NCBI RefSeq assembly: GCF_014207445.1
Contig: NZ_JACHEM010000010.1
Location: 62,001 to 126,000, forward strand
Direction: 5' to 3'
Length of the DNA: 64,000 nt
Origin: Streptomyces candidus
GTDB lineage: Bacteria; Actinomycetota; Actinomycetes; Streptomycetales; Streptomycetaceae
Below the pieces are notes generated by a model. It worked only from the letters and a program-made list of their open reading frames with translations. It did no database searches and was not told where the DNA came from. The translations under genes were made by a program, and so were the position numbers. Below, one piece after another: positions 24,280 through 33,741 of this stretch; within the stretch, counting starts at the first letter, position 1; every line of letters begins with the position of its first letter.

Positions 24280-26507
24280 ACCCGCTCCTCGGTCTTGCGG
24301 GCCCCGCCCTCCGGGCCGACGCCGGCCGCCACGAGCTCGGCCTTCTCCTCCTTGGTGGCGATGAGGGAGGCGGGGGCGACGAACTTGGACTCGACGTACG
24401 GGGTTTCGCTGACCTTGATGGTCTCCGGGTGGCGGATCGCCTTGACGCAGGCGCGGCCGGACTCGAAGAGGACCACCACGATGAGGACGGCGAACAGGAC
24501 GGACAGGACGCCGTCCACGGTGGAGTTGGTGACGATGGTCTCCATCTGCTCGCGGTTCTTGGCCAGTTTGAACGACGGGAGTCCCTTGTCGAGGGCGTCC
24601 TGGTACTCGGCGCGCTGGGTGAAGAAGCCCACCCTCGGGTCGGCGGAGAAGATCTTCTGCCAGCTCGCGGTGAGGGTGACCGCGACGTCCCACAGGAGCG
24701 GAACGCCTGTCACCCAGGCCCACTTGAGGCGTCCGGACTTGATCAGCAGCGTGGTGCAGACCGCGAGGGCGACGGCGGCGAGGAGCTGGTTGGCGATGCC
24801 GAACAGGGGGAAGAGCTGGTTGATGCCGCCGAGCGGGTCGTGCACGCCGACCCACAGGAAGTAGCCCCAGGCCAGGACGACGATGGCGCTGGCGATCCAG
24901 ACGCCGGGCTTCCAGCTGACGTTCTTGAAGGGCTTGTAGACGTTGCCGAGCATGTCCTGGAGCATGAAGCGGCCCACGCGCGTGCCCGCGTCGAGCGTCG
25001 TCAGGATGAACAGCGCCTCGAACATGATCGCGAAGTGGTACCAGAAGGCCTTCATCGCCGCCCCGCCGAAGGCCGCGGAGAAGATCTCCGCCATGCCCAG
25101 TGCGAACGTCGGCGCGCCGCCGGTGCGGTGCAGCAGGCTCTGTTCCTCGACGTCCTTGGCGGCCTGCGCCAACTGCTCGGGGGTGATGGAGAATCCGAGG
25201 TTGCCGACGGCGGTGGAGGCCGCCTGGACGGTGTCGCCGACGACGCCCATCGGGGAGTTGACCGCGAAGTACAGGCCGGGCTCGATGATGCAGGCCGCGA
25301 TCAGCGCCATGATCGCCACGAACGACTCGACCAGCATGGAGCCGTAGCCGATCGTCCGGATCTGCGTCTCCTTCTGGATCATCTTCGGGGTGGTGCCCGA
25401 GGAGATCAGCGCGTGGAAGCCGGAGAGCGCGCCGCAGGCGATGGTGATGAAGACGAACGGGAAGAGCGATCCGGCGAACACGGGACCGGTGCCGCTGGAG
25501 GCGAACTCGGTGATGCCGTCCATCTTGAGGTTCGGCAGCGCGATGAGGACGCCGACGGCCAGGAGGGTGACGGTTCCGATCTTCATGAACGTCGACAGGT
25601 AGTCGCGCGGGGCGAGCAGCAGCCATACGGGCAGGACGGACGCCAGGAAGCCGTAGACGACCATCCAGATGACCAGCGTGCCCGGTTCCAGGGTGAAGGT
25701 GCTCGCCCACGACGACTCGGCGACCCAGCCGCCCGCGACGATCGCCAGCAGCAGCAGCGCGACGCCGATGAGCGAGACCTCGCTGACCCGGCCGGGGCGC
25801 AGGATGCGCAGGTACAGGCCCATGAACAGGGCGATCGGGATGGTCATGCCGATGGAGAAGACGCCCCAGGGGGACTCGGCGAGCGCGTTCACGATGACCA
25901 GGGCGAGCACCGCGAGCAGGATGATCATGATGGCGAAGACGGCGATCAGTGCGGCGGCGCCGCCGACCGGGCCGATCTCGTCGCGTGCGATCTGCCCCAG
26001 CGAGCGGCCGTTGCGGCGGGTGGAGAAGAACAGCACGACCATGTCCTGGACGGCGCCCGCGAAGATGACGCCCGCGACGATCCAGATGGTGCCCGGCAGG
26101 TAGCCCATCTGGGCCGCCAGCACCGGTCCGACGAGCGGGCCCGCGCCGGCGACGGCCGCGAAGTGGTGGCCGAACAGGACCCGGCGGTCGGTGGGGTGGA
26201 AGTCCACGCCGTCGTCGAGGCGTTCGGCCGGGGTGGCGCGCGTACGGTCGACCTTCAGGACGCGGTTCGCGATGAACTTCGAGTAGAAGCGGTAGCCGAT
26301 GGCGTACGAGCCGAGGGCCGCCGCGAGCATCCAGGCGGCCGACACCTCCTCGCCGCGCGAGAGGGCGAGCACCGCCCAGCCGACCGCGCCGACGATCGCC
26401 ACCAGGGACCAGATCACGATCGACTTCGGCGACAGCCCGCGGGAGGCGCCCGGTCCGGGGGAGGCCCCGCTCTGCTCGGTCTCGGCTGTCGATCTCGGCT
26501 CTGCCAT
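24276..26507 (-). CDS. cstA: Carbon starvation protein A (CstA) family transporter
   Basis: A 743-residue membrane protein with about 16-18 helices. The CstA signature HHFAAVAGAGPLVGPVLAAQ lies near residue 115, followed by VQDMVVLFFSTRRNGRSLGQIA. The family takes up pyruvate or peptides during carbon starvation. The N-terminal 30 residues are soluble and rich in Gly, Ser and Pro. Start ATG 26507; an unusually good housekeeping-like promoter lies just upstream. Operon partner: the YbdD-like gene. In enterobacteria cAMP-CRP controls cstA; no such site was seen here. Confidence 0.95.
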   Translation of the reverse strand: MAEPRSTAETEQSGASPGPGASRGLSPKSIVIWSLVAIVGAVGWAVLALSRGEEVSAAWMLAAALGSYAIGYRFYSKFIANRVLKVDRTRATPAERLDDGVDFHPTDRRVLFGHHFAAVAGAGPLVGPVLAAQMGYLPGTIWIVAGVIFAGAVQDMVVLFFSTRRNGRSLGQIARDEIGPVGGAAALIAVFAIMIILLAVLALVIVNALAESPWGVFSIGMTIPIALFMGLYLRILRPGRVSEVSLIGVALLLLAIVAGGWVAESSWASTFTLEPGTLVIWMVVYGFLASVLPVWLLLAPRDYLSTFMKIGTVTLLAVGVLIALPNLKMDGITEFASSGTGPVFAGSLFPFVFITIACGALSGFHALISSGTTPKMIQKETQIRTIGYGSMLVESFVAIMALIAACIIEPGLYFAVNSPMGVVGDTVQAASTAVGNLGFSITPEQLAQAAKDVEEQSLLHRTGGAPTFALGMAEIFSAAFGGAAMKAFWYHFAIMFEALFILTTLDAGTRVGRFMLQDMLGNVYKPFKNVSWKPGVWIASAIVVLAWGYFLWVGVHDPLGGINQLFPLFGIANQLLAAVALAVCTTLLIKSGRLKWAWVTGVPLLWDVAVTLTASWQKIFSADPRVGFFTQRAEYQDALDKGLPSFKLAKNREQMETIVTNSTVDGVLSVLFAVLIVVVLFESGRACVKAIRHPETIKVSETPYVESKFVAPASLIATKEEKAELVAAGVGPEGGARKTEERV

Positions 26508-26550
26508 GACGGTCCGTCCCCTCGCGCGATCATCCTCGTAACGTGCGCGA

Positions 26551-26579
26551 AATCTAGGGGGTGCGACCGTGCTGTGTAA
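26551..26579 (-). promoter_or_regulatory. cstA promoter
   Basis: On the minus strand TTACAC (26579-26574), a 17-base spacer and TAGATT (26556-26551) form a promoter whose start would fall about 36 bases before the cstA ATG. Confidence 0.55.
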
Positions 26580-26611
26580 CCCCCTGTCCGCATATCGGTA
26601 CGGACACGGGG
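26580..26611 (-). terminator. Terminator after dasR
   Basis: CCCCCTGTCCG (26580-26590) and CGGACACGGGG (26601-26611) pair with one mismatch around a 10-base loop. It lies between the end of dasR and the cstA promoter. Confidence 0.55.
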
Positions 26612-26690
26612 CGACCACCGCAGGTCACAGGCGTACCAGCGCCAACTGTCGTGCGGGTGCGAGGCGCTGGGAAGCTGCCGGCGCCGGGCG

Positions 26691-27491
26691 TCAGTCCTGC
26701 GGGCGCCGGAGCCTGGCCACGAACTTGTACCGGTCGCCGCGGTAGACCGACCGTACCCATTCCACCGGTTCGCCGTCCTTGTCGAGGGAATGCCGCGACA
26801 GCATGAGCATCGGCAGCCCGACGTCCGTGCCCAGAAGGCCGGCCTCGCGCGGGGTGGCGAGGGAGGTCTCGATGGTCTCCTCGGCCTCCGAGAGGCGCAC
26901 GTCGTAGACCTCGGCGAGCGCGGTGTAGAGCGAGGTGTACTTCACCAGTGAGCGGCGCAGGGCGGGGAAGCGCTTGGCGGACAGGTGGGTGGTCTCGATG
27001 GCCATCGGTTCGCCGCTGGCCAGGCGCAGGCGTTCGATGCGCAGCACGCGGCCGCCGGTGGCGATCTTGAGCAGTCCCGCGAGGGTGTCGTCGGCGGTGA
27101 CGTACCCGATGTCCAGGAGCTGCGAGGTGGGTTCGAGTCCCTGCGCCCTCATGTCCTCGGTGTAGGAGGTGAGTTGGAGCGACTGCGAGACCTTGGGCTT
27201 GGCGACGAAGGTGCCCTTGCCCTGGATGCGTTCCAGCCGTCCCTCGACGACCAGTTCCTGGAGGGCCTGGCGGACGGTGGTGCGGGAGGTGTCGAACTCG
27301 GCGGCGAGGGTGCGCTCCGGGGGCACCGGGGTGCCGGGCGGGAGGGTCTCGGTCATGTCGAGCAGGTGCCGCTTGAGGCGGTAGTACTTCGGGACGCGGG
27401 CGGTGCGGGTGGCCGGGGTCGCGGTGCCCGGCGGGACGCCCTGTTCCAGTTCGGTCTCCGTGCCCGCCGTGCTGCCCCCGTCGGTGATCAT
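26691..27491 (-). CDS. dasR: GntR/HutC-family regulator DasR
   Basis: The 266-residue protein is the global regulator of N-acetylglucosamine and chitin use, and links nutrition to development and antibiotics in Streptomyces. Residues about 32-105 are the GntR winged helix (VPPERTLAAEFDTSRTTVRQ, RLERIQGKGTFVAKP); the rest is a UTRA ligand domain (LRIERLRLASGEPMAIET, VEWVRSVYRGDRYKFVA) that binds glucosamine-6-phosphate or GlcNAc-6-phosphate. It aligns closely with the known S. coelicolor protein except for a longer, variable N-terminal 30 residues. Start ATG 27491. Divergent from dasA, with DasR sites between. Confidence 0.97.
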   Translation of the reverse strand: MITDGGSTAGTETELEQGVPPGTATPATRTARVPKYYRLKRHLLDMTETLPPGTPVPPERTLAAEFDTSRTTVRQALQELVVEGRLERIQGKGTFVAKPKVSQSLQLTSYTEDMRAQGLEPTSQLLDIGYVTADDTLAGLLKIATGGRVLRIERLRLASGEPMAIETTHLSAKRFPALRRSLVKYTSLYTALAEVYDVRLSEAEETIETSLATPREAGLLGTDVGLPMLMLSRHSLDKDGEPVEWVRSVYRGDRYKFVARLRRPQD

Positions 27492-27729
27492 GGTCAGCCT
27501 TTCCGGTTCCTGCGCTGCTGCCGTCACCGGCTCCTCCGTCTGTCGCGGCTCACATGGATGGTGGCACGGTCCGCCGCGCGGGGCTCGGGCTCCGCGCGAT
27601 TCCTTCTTATACACCGCGTCGCATGTGTTCGCGGTGGCCGGAGAGGCTGCCGGGGACTTCCGTGCGGCCTGAGGTGTCGGTCCGATAACGGACGCATCGC
27701 GGCGTCTTACACACCCTTGACACCCCAAA

Positions 27730-27741
27730 AGGTCTAGGCCA
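27730..27741. promoter_or_regulatory. Weak DasR-like half-site
   Basis: AGGTCTAGGCCA matches the TGGTCTAGACCA core of the DasR-responsive element at 10 of 12 positions. It lies 22 bases before the strong site at 27752 and may be a second, weaker binding site. Confidence 0.4.
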
Positions 27742-27751
27742 AGCTCCAGCT

Positions 27752-27767
27752 ACTGGTCTAAACCATT
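27752..27767. promoter_or_regulatory. DasR-responsive element (dre) at dasA
   Basis: ACTGGTCTAAACCATT fits the A(G/C)TGGTCTAGACCA(G/C)T consensus with a single core change. It lies 95 bases before the dasA start and 261 bases from the dasR start, where DasR represses dasA in S. coelicolor. Confidence 0.9.
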
Positions 27768-27861
27768 AAAGACCAGATCCCAGTCCCACAGGCCGTACTT
27801 CGTGCGTTGTCCTCGCGGTGGGCGGGGGGTTGCAGGCATCCCTGAGCAGGAGAGTGGCGTA

Positions 27862-29151
27862 ATGAAGCGCAAGCTCATCGCGGCGATTGGCGTCGCCGGC
27901 ATGATGGTCAGCGTCGCGGCATGTGGGTCGGACAGCAAGTCCGGTGGCGACACCAAGACCGACGGCCCGAAGACCGTCACTGTCTGGGTGATGGACGGGT
28001 CCGCTCCGGAGCCCTGGATCCAGGCCGTGAACAAGGAGTTCGAGGCCAAGCACAAGGACGTCAAGGTGGACGTCAAGATCCAGAAGTGGGACGGGATCCA
28101 GGAGAAGGTCACCACCGCCCTCTCCGAGGACACCCCGCCGGACGTCATCGAACTCGGCAACACCCAGACCGCGGGCTACGCGGCCACCGGAGGTCTCGCC
28201 GAGCTGACCGAGGACAAGGCCAAGCTCGGCGCCGACGGCTGGAACAAGGGCATGCTCCCGTCCGCAGAACTGGACGGCAAGCTCTACGCCGCCCCGTGGT
28301 GGGCCGCCAACCGTGTCGTCGTCTACGACAAGAAGGCCTTCAAGGACGCCGGCGTCACCCCGCCCAAGACCCGCGACGAGTGGATCGCCGGCCTGGAGAA
28401 GATCAAGTCCACCTCCAAGGGCAAGACGCAGCCCCTCTACCTGCCGGGCCAGAGCTGGTACGTCCTCGCGGGGTTCATCTGGGACGAGGGCGGCGACCTC
28501 GCGGTCAAGGACGGCGACAACTGGAAGGGCACCCTCGCGGACCCCAAGTCCATCGAGGGGATGAACTTCTACAAGAAGCTGCAGTCCTACTCCACGGCGC
28601 CCAAGGACAAGGACGAGGCCACCCCGCAGCAGTCCACGGACGTCGTTCCCAAGGGCGGCATCGCCTCGTGGATCGGTCTCGGCTGGGAGGCCGGCGGCGC
28701 GATCAAGGCGATCGAGGACGCCAAGGGCAAGGCCGACTTCGGCTACTTCCCGATCCCGGGCAAGACGGCCGACAAGCCGGGCAGCGTCTTCTTCGGCGGC
28801 TCCAACCTCGCCATCGCCGAGCGTTCCAAGAACAAGGACCTCGCCAAGGAGTGGCTGGCCCTGGCCGCAGGCAAGGACCAGATGGCCAAGTACGCCCAGG
28901 CCACCGAGGGTGCCGCGCTGCCGAACCACGACTCCGCCGCTTTCAAGGCCCCGGCGGGCACCTTCGCCGAGGCCATGGGTCAGGCCGCCTCGGTCGGCAA
29001 GCTCACCCCGATCACCGAGGGCTGGGCGAACGTCGAGACGAACCCGAACCCGATCAAGGAGTACATGACCAAGGTGCTCAAGGGTCAGGACCCGAAGGCC
29101 GCCGCTGAGGCCGCCGACAAGGAAATCACCGAGCGCATCAACAAGAAGTAG
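27862..29151 (+). CDS. dasA: Chitobiose-binding lipoprotein DasA
   Basis: A 429-residue family-1 solute-binding protein of an ABC importer for N,N'-diacetylchitobiose. The lipoprotein signal peptide ends VSVAAC, so Cys21 is lipidated and the protein is tethered outside the membrane. Sugar-binding-protein features: VTVWVMDGSAPEPWIQAVNKEF, PDVIELGNTQTAGYAATGG and WWAANRVVVYDKKAF. ATG 27862 follows AGGAGAG. A strong hairpin follows the stop, before dasB, which would keep dasA mRNA more abundant than the permease part. Confidence 0.96.
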   Translation: MKRKLIAAIGVAGMMVSVAACGSDSKSGGDTKTDGPKTVTVWVMDGSAPEPWIQAVNKEFEAKHKDVKVDVKIQKWDGIQEKVTTALSEDTPPDVIELGNTQTAGYAATGGLAELTEDKAKLGADGWNKGMLPSAELDGKLYAAPWWAANRVVVYDKKAFKDAGVTPPKTRDEWIAGLEKIKSTSKGKTQPLYLPGQSWYVLAGFIWDEGGDLAVKDGDNWKGTLADPKSIEGMNFYKKLQSYSTAPKDKDEATPQQSTDVVPKGGIASWIGLGWEAGGAIKAIEDAKGKADFGYFPIPGKTADKPGSVFFGGSNLAIAERSKNKDLAKEWLALAAGKDQMAKYAQATEGAALPNHDSAAFKAPAGTFAEAMGQAASVGKLTPITEGWANVETNPNPIKEYMTKVLKGQDPKAAAEAADKEITERINKK

Positions 29152-29161
29152 TCCACCGCGA

Positions 29162-29200
29162 GTGGTGCGGCAGGGGTGAGTCGTCCCCCTGCCGCACCAC
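29162..29200 (+). terminator. Intercistronic hairpin between dasA and dasB
   Basis: A perfect 15-bp stem (29162-29176 with 29186-29200) 10 bases after the dasA stop. Such hairpins between a binding-protein gene and its permease genes usually act as partial terminators or 3'-end protectors. A second hairpin with CCCGGG at its tip follows at about 29207-29240. The rest of the 181-base gap holds no gene. Confidence 0.65.
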
Positions 29201-29332
29201 CCGTACGTGCGGCGGCGCACCCCCGGGTGCGCCGGCACGCCCCTTCGTGCGGCAGCACGCATTGACGTGGCCCCCGGGTGGGCCGCCAGGCCCGGTGGGC
29301 GCGGGTGCCCCACAACCGCGAGGAAGATCATC

Positions 29333-30352
29333 ATGACCGTGCACTCCCAGGGAGTCGTGACCTCCGTTCCGGAGGACGCGCCCCGGAAGTCGGCAGGGGA
29401 GTCGCAGACCCCGCCGCCCTCCGGTTCCAAGGAAGTCCTCCAGCGGCCTCGCGGCAGGCGCGGCCTGCCCACCGGCCTGCTTCCGTACCTGCTGGTCGCC
29501 CCTGCGGTGATCTCCTTGGTCGTGCTGCTGGGCTACCCGCTGATCAGGAACGTGATCCTCTCGTTCCAGCAGGTGAACAAGCGCGAGCTGATCACCCGCA
29601 AGCCCGAGTGGATCGGCGTCGACAACTACAAGGAGCTGCTGGGGTCCTCGGACTTCTGGACCGTCGTGGTCCGCAGCTTCGTGTTCACCGCCGTCAACGT
29701 GCTGGTCATCATGCTGATCGGCACCCTGATCGGCATCCTGCTCAACAATCTCGGCAAGAAGATGCGGCTGGTGCTCTCGCTGGCGCTGGTGATGGCCTGG
29801 GCCATGCCGATCGTCGCCTCCGTCACCGTCTTCAAGTGGCTGTTCGACGAGCAGTTCGGCGTCGCCAACTGGGTCATGCGCTCCCTCGGGTTCGCGGGCT
29901 ACGAACAGCACAACTGGTTCGAGACCGGCACCTCGACGCTCGTCATCATCACCGTGCTGATCGCCTGGGGCTCGATCCCCTTCGTGGCGCTCAACATGTA
30001 CGCGGGCCTGACCACCGTAGGCACCGAGCTGTACGAGGCCGCCCGGATGGACGGCGCCTCCGGCTGGCGCATCTTCTGGGCCGTCGTCTTCCCGATCATG
30101 AAGCCGTTCTTCCTGGTGACGACGTTCCTCGAAGTTATCTGGGTCTTCAAGGCGTTCGCCCAGGTGTACGCCATGAACGCGGGCGGCCCCGACCGGGGCT
30201 CCGAGACCCTCCCGGTCTTCGCCTTCGTCGAGGGCAGCGGCCAGCAGCACTACGGCATGGCCGCGGCGATCTCCGTCCTCACGATCGTCATGCTGATCGC
30301 CGTCATGTCCTTCTACTTCCGCCTGATCCTGAAGCAGGAGGAGGAGCAGTGA
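29333..30352 (+). CDS. dasB: Chitobiose ABC transporter permease DasB
   Basis: A 339-residue MalF-type permease. A 45-residue cytoplasmic N-terminus is followed by six membrane helices (first at about 47-68, LLPYLLVAPAVISLVVLLG). The cytoplasmic EAA loop that contacts the ATPase is YEAARMDGASGWRIFWAVVF. ATG 29333 follows GAGGAAG. No ATPase gene is in the cluster; in Streptomyces the shared ATPase MsiK, encoded elsewhere, energises this importer. Confidence 0.95.
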   Translation: MTVHSQGVVTSVPEDAPRKSAGESQTPPPSGSKEVLQRPRGRRGLPTGLLPYLLVAPAVISLVVLLGYPLIRNVILSFQQVNKRELITRKPEWIGVDNYKELLGSSDFWTVVVRSFVFTAVNVLVIMLIGTLIGILLNNLGKKMRLVLSLALVMAWAMPIVASVTVFKWLFDEQFGVANWVMRSLGFAGYEQHNWFETGTSTLVIITVLIAWGSIPFVALNMYAGLTTVGTELYEAARMDGASGWRIFWAVVFPIMKPFFLVTTFLEVIWVFKAFAQVYAMNAGGPDRGSETLPVFAFVEGSGQQHYGMAAAISVLTIVMLIAVMSFYFRLILKQEEEQ

Positions 30353-31260
30353 GCGCAGTGAGCACAGCGTCAGCAGTGGCCAAGGGTTCCGCCGCGGCGC
30401 CCCGCGTCCCCGCAGGCAAGCGGCCCGTGGGCAAGCGCGCCAAGGTCGTCGGGAAGGCCGGCAAGAACGTCCTGGCCCTCCTGGTGGCGGCGGTCTTCGT
30501 CTTCCCCGTCTACTGGATGTTCTCCTCGTCCCTGAAGCCGAAGGCGGAGATCCTCACCAAGGACCCGGTGTTCGTCTTCTCCCCGACGACGGAGAACTAC
30601 GTCAAGGCGTCCGGCGTCGACATGTTCTGGACGTACGTGCAGAACAGTTTCATGGTCACCGTCGGCGCGGTCCTCCTCGCGCTGATCGTCGCGCTCGCGG
30701 CGAGCTTCGCCATCGCGCGGATGAGGTTCCGTGGCCGCAAGGGGCTCGTCCTCGGCGTGATGATGGCCCAGATGGCGCCCTGGGAGGTCATGGTGATCGT
30801 GATGTACATGATCGCCCGCGACTCCGACATGCTGAACAGCATCGCGACGCTCACCCTCGTCTACTTCGTCATGGTGCTGCCCTTCACCATCTGGACGCTG
30901 CGTGGCTTCATCGCCGCCGTCCCGGTGGAACTGGAGGAGGCGGCGATGATCGACGGCTGCTCGCGCACCCAGGCCTTCTTCAAGGTGATCTTCCCGCTGC
31001 TCGCGCCGGGCCTCATGTCGACCTCGCTCTTCGGCTTCATCACGGCCTGGAACGAGTTCGCCATGGTGCTGATCCTCAACAAGGAGGACTACGCGCAGAC
31101 GCTGCCGCTGTGGCTGACCCAGTTCAACACCGCGTTCGGCAACGACTGGGGCGCGACGATGGCCGCCGCCTCGATGTTCACCGTGCCCGTGCTCATCGTG
31201 TTCCTCTTCCTCCAGCGCAAGGCCGTCGGCGGTATGACCGCCGGCGCAGTGAAGGGATGA
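30349..31260 (+). CDS. dasC: Chitobiose ABC transporter permease DasC
   Basis: A 303-residue MalG-type permease with six helices; the EAA loop reads EEAAMIDGCSRTQAFFKVIF. The N-terminal 35 residues are basic and low in complexity. GTG 30349 overlaps the dasB stop (GTGA) with AGGAGGAG in front; a second GTG at 30358 is possible. Confidence 0.95.
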   Translation: MSAVSTASAVAKGSAAAPRVPAGKRPVGKRAKVVGKAGKNVLALLVAAVFVFPVYWMFSSSLKPKAEILTKDPVFVFSPTTENYVKASGVDMFWTYVQNSFMVTVGAVLLALIVALAASFAIARMRFRGRKGLVLGVMMAQMAPWEVMVIVMYMIARDSDMLNSIATLTLVYFVMVLPFTIWTLRGFIAAVPVELEEAAMIDGCSRTQAFFKVIFPLLAPGLMSTSLFGFITAWNEFAMVLILNKEDYAQTLPLWLTQFNTAFGNDWGATMAAASMFTVPVLIVFLFLQRKAVGGMTAGAVKG

Positions 31261-32801
31261 CCTCACCCATGGCGACTGCCACGCGCTCCACCGACACCCT
31301 GACCCGGGACGCCCTCGCCGTCCTCCAGCCCGGCTTCACCGGGACCACCGCCCCCGACTGGCTGCTGCGCAGCGTCGGCGAAGGGCTGTCCTCGGTCGGC
31401 CTGTTCGGACGCAACATCGCCTCGCCCGGACAACTGGCCGCCCTCACCGCCCAGTTGCGGGCCGAGCGGGACGACGTGCTGGTCGCCATCGACGAGGAGG
31501 GCGGCGACGTCACCCGCCTCGAGGTGCGCGGCGGATCGTCCTTCCCCGGCAACCTCGCCCTCGGCGCGGTCGACGACACCGACCTGACCCGCGAGGTTGC
31601 CCGCGAACTGGGCCGCCGGCTCGCCGAGTGCGGCGTCAACCTCAACTGGGCGCCGTCCGCGGACGTCAACTCCGACCCCGGCAACCCCGTCATCGGCGTA
31701 CGGTCCTTCGGCGCCGACCCGCACCTGGCCGCCCGGCACACCGCCGCGTACGTCGAGGGGCTGCAGGCCTCCGGCGTCGCCGCCTGCACCAAGCACTTCC
31801 CCGGGCACGGCGACACCAACGTCGATTCGCACCACGACCTGCCCCGCATCGATGTGGGACTGGACACACTGCACGCCCGTGAACTGGTGCCTTTCCGGGC
31901 GGCCATCGCCGCGGGTTCCAAAACGGTCATGAGTGCGCATATCCTTCTCCCTGCGCTCGACCCCACCCGTCCCGCGACTCTCAGCCCGCAGATCCTCACC
32001 GGTCTGCTCCGGGAGGAGCTGGGCTACCAGGGGCTGATCATCACGGACGGCATGGAGATGCAGGCCATCTCCGCGACGTACGGAATCGAGCGCGGCTCCG
32101 TCCTGGCGATCGCCGCGGGTGCCGACGCGATCTGCGTCGGTGGCGGCCTCGCCGACGAGGGGACCGTCCTGCTGCTGCGCGACGCGCTGGTGGCGGCGGT
32201 CCGCTCCGGCGAACTGCCGGAGGAGCGGCTGGCCGACGCGGCGGCGCGGGTGCGATCCCTCGCCACGTGGACCCAGCGGGCCCGGACTTCGGGGCCGGGC
32301 GCGGCAGTGCAGGAGGGGACCGCGCCCGGCAACGAGACCGGCCGTCCCGCCGTGCGCGAGGTGGGCCTGGACGCCGCCCGCCGGGCCGTGCGCGTCACCC
32401 GCGCCCCGGGTGCCGCCCCGCTGTCGTCCGCTCCGTACGTGGCGGCCCTCACCCCGGTCGCGAACATCGCCGTCGGCGACGAGACCCCCTGGGGCGTTGC
32501 CGCCGACCTCGCCCGCCTTCTCCCCGGCACCGGGACCGGCGCGTTCACCGCCGAGACCGGCTCCGCCGAGGCGATCCTCGCCGCCGCCGGGGGCCGCCGG
32601 GTCGTCGTGGTCGTACGGGACGAACACCGCCACCCGTGGATGGCAGCCGTCCTCGACGGCCTTCTGGCGGCCCGCCCGGACACCGCCGTGGTCGAGATGG
32701 GCGTCCCGCAGTCGACCCCGCGCGGCGCCCTGCACGTGGCGACGCACGGTGCGGCCCGCGTCTGCGGCACGGCCGCCGCCGAAGCGCTCACTGGGCGATA
32801 G
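31257..32801 (+). CDS. Family-3 beta-N-acetylglucosaminidase (DasD-like)
   Basis: A 514-residue glycoside hydrolase family 3 enzyme that would split imported chitobiose into GlcNAc. The bacterial NagZ-type signature KHFPGHGDTNVDSHHDLP is complete, including the Asp-His pair of the acid/base loop, and the nucleophile Asp lies in LIITDGMEMQAI. A C-terminal alpha/beta sandwich domain of about 170 residues is present. No signal peptide, so it acts inside the cell. ATG 31257 overlaps the dasC stop (ATGA); ATG 31269 is an alternative with a better-spaced GAAGGG. It is the dasD position of the S. coelicolor cluster. Confidence 0.9.
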   Translation: MTSPMATATRSTDTLTRDALAVLQPGFTGTTAPDWLLRSVGEGLSSVGLFGRNIASPGQLAALTAQLRAERDDVLVAIDEEGGDVTRLEVRGGSSFPGNLALGAVDDTDLTREVARELGRRLAECGVNLNWAPSADVNSDPGNPVIGVRSFGADPHLAARHTAAYVEGLQASGVAACTKHFPGHGDTNVDSHHDLPRIDVGLDTLHARELVPFRAAIAAGSKTVMSAHILLPALDPTRPATLSPQILTGLLREELGYQGLIITDGMEMQAISATYGIERGSVLAIAAGADAICVGGGLADEGTVLLLRDALVAAVRSGELPEERLADAAARVRSLATWTQRARTSGPGAAVQEGTAPGNETGRPAVREVGLDAARRAVRVTRAPGAAPLSSAPYVAALTPVANIAVGDETPWGVAADLARLLPGTGTGAFTAETGSAEAILAAAGGRRVVVVVRDEHRHPWMAAVLDGLLAARPDTAVVEMGVPQSTPRGALHVATHGAARVCGTAAAEALTGR

Positions 32802-32819
32802 GCGACCCGGGAGTACGCT

Positions 32820-32856
32820 GAAGGCCGGGCGCCCGCTGGGGGGACGCCCGGCCTTC
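32820..32856. terminator. Terminator between the glucosaminidase and nagB
   Basis: GAAGGCCGGGCG (32820-32831) pairs perfectly with CGCCCGGCCTTC (32845-32856). It separates the two convergent genes and can serve both. Confidence 0.75.
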
Positions 32857-32882
32857 TGTGTGACGCGTCTGCTCCGAGGGGC

Positions 32883-33668
32883 TCAAATCCCCTGCCACAC
32901 CGGCTTGTTGGCGTACGTGTGGCGGAAGTAGTCCGCGAGCTTCAGCTTGGACGCGGCCGCCTCGTCCACGACCATGGTCGCGTGCGGGTGCAGTTGCAGC
33001 GCGGAGGCGGGCACCAGGGCGGACAGCGGGCCCTCGACGGTCTGCGCGACGGCCTCCGCCTTGCCCTCGCCGGTCGCCAGCAGCACGAGGTGGCGGGCGT
33101 CCAGGATGGTGCCGATGCCCTGGGTGATGACGTGGCGCGGGACCTGGGCGGTGTCGCCGTCGAAGAAGCGCGCGTTGTCGTCGATGGTCTGCTGGGTGAG
33201 CGTCTTGATCCGGGTCCGGGAAGCCAGCGAGGAGCAGGGCTCGTTGAAGCCGATGTGCCCGTCGGTGCCGATGCCCAGGATCTGGAGGTCGACACCGCCC
33301 GCCTCGGCGAGCGCCTTGTCGTACGCCTCGCAGGCACCCTGGACGTCCTCGGCGGAACCGTCGGGGCCGAAGAACGACGCCTCCGTCAGCCCCAGCGGCT
33401 CCACGACCTCGCGCAGCACGGTCGCCCGGTACGACTCGGGGTGCCCGGCGGGCAGCCCCACGTACTCGTCGAGCTGGCAGATCCGGGCCCGCGACACGTC
33501 CATGCCGCTGCCCTTCACCTTGGCCGTCAGTGCCTGGTAGATGGGCAGCGGGGAGGAGCCGGTGGCCACACCGAGCAGGGCGTCGGGCTTGCGGCCCAGC
33601 AGGTCCACGATGCTCTGCGCGATGAGCTCGCCGCCCGCCTTCGCGTCCGGAACGATGACAACTTCCAC
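32883..33668 (-). CDS. nagB: Glucosamine-6-phosphate deaminase
   Basis: A 261-residue enzyme converting glucosamine-6-phosphate to fructose-6-phosphate and ammonia, the entry of amino sugars into glycolysis. Motifs: GVATGSSPLPIY (phosphate loop), CQLDEYVGLPAGHPESY (catalytic Asp), GIGTDGHIGFNEP (catalytic His-Glu). ATG 33668 starts MEVVIVPDAKAGG. It closes the das/nag region and carries a DasR site upstream. The 589 bases to the next gene hold two DasR-like sites and a hairpin but no gene. Confidence 0.96.
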   Translation of the reverse strand: MEVVIVPDAKAGGELIAQSIVDLLGRKPDALLGVATGSSPLPIYQALTAKVKGSGMDVSRARICQLDEYVGLPAGHPESYRATVLREVVEPLGLTEASFFGPDGSAEDVQGACEAYDKALAEAGGVDLQILGIGTDGHIGFNEPCSSLASRTRIKTLTQQTIDDNARFFDGDTAQVPRHVITQGIGTILDARHLVLLATGEGKAEAVAQTVEGPLSALVPASALQLHPHATMVVDEAAASKLKLADYFRHTYANKPVWQGI

Positions 33669-33725
33669 GCTGATGCCTGCCTATCTGGAAGAAGGGGGAT
33701 GAGGGGGGAGGGGCCGAAAACGATC

Positions 33726-33741
33726 TGTGGTATAGACCAAT
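33726..33741. promoter_or_regulatory. DasR-responsive element at nagB
   Basis: TGTGGTATAGACCAAT matches the TGGTCTAGACCA core at 11 of 12 positions. It lies 58 bases before the nagB start, in the expected operator position. Confidence 0.85.
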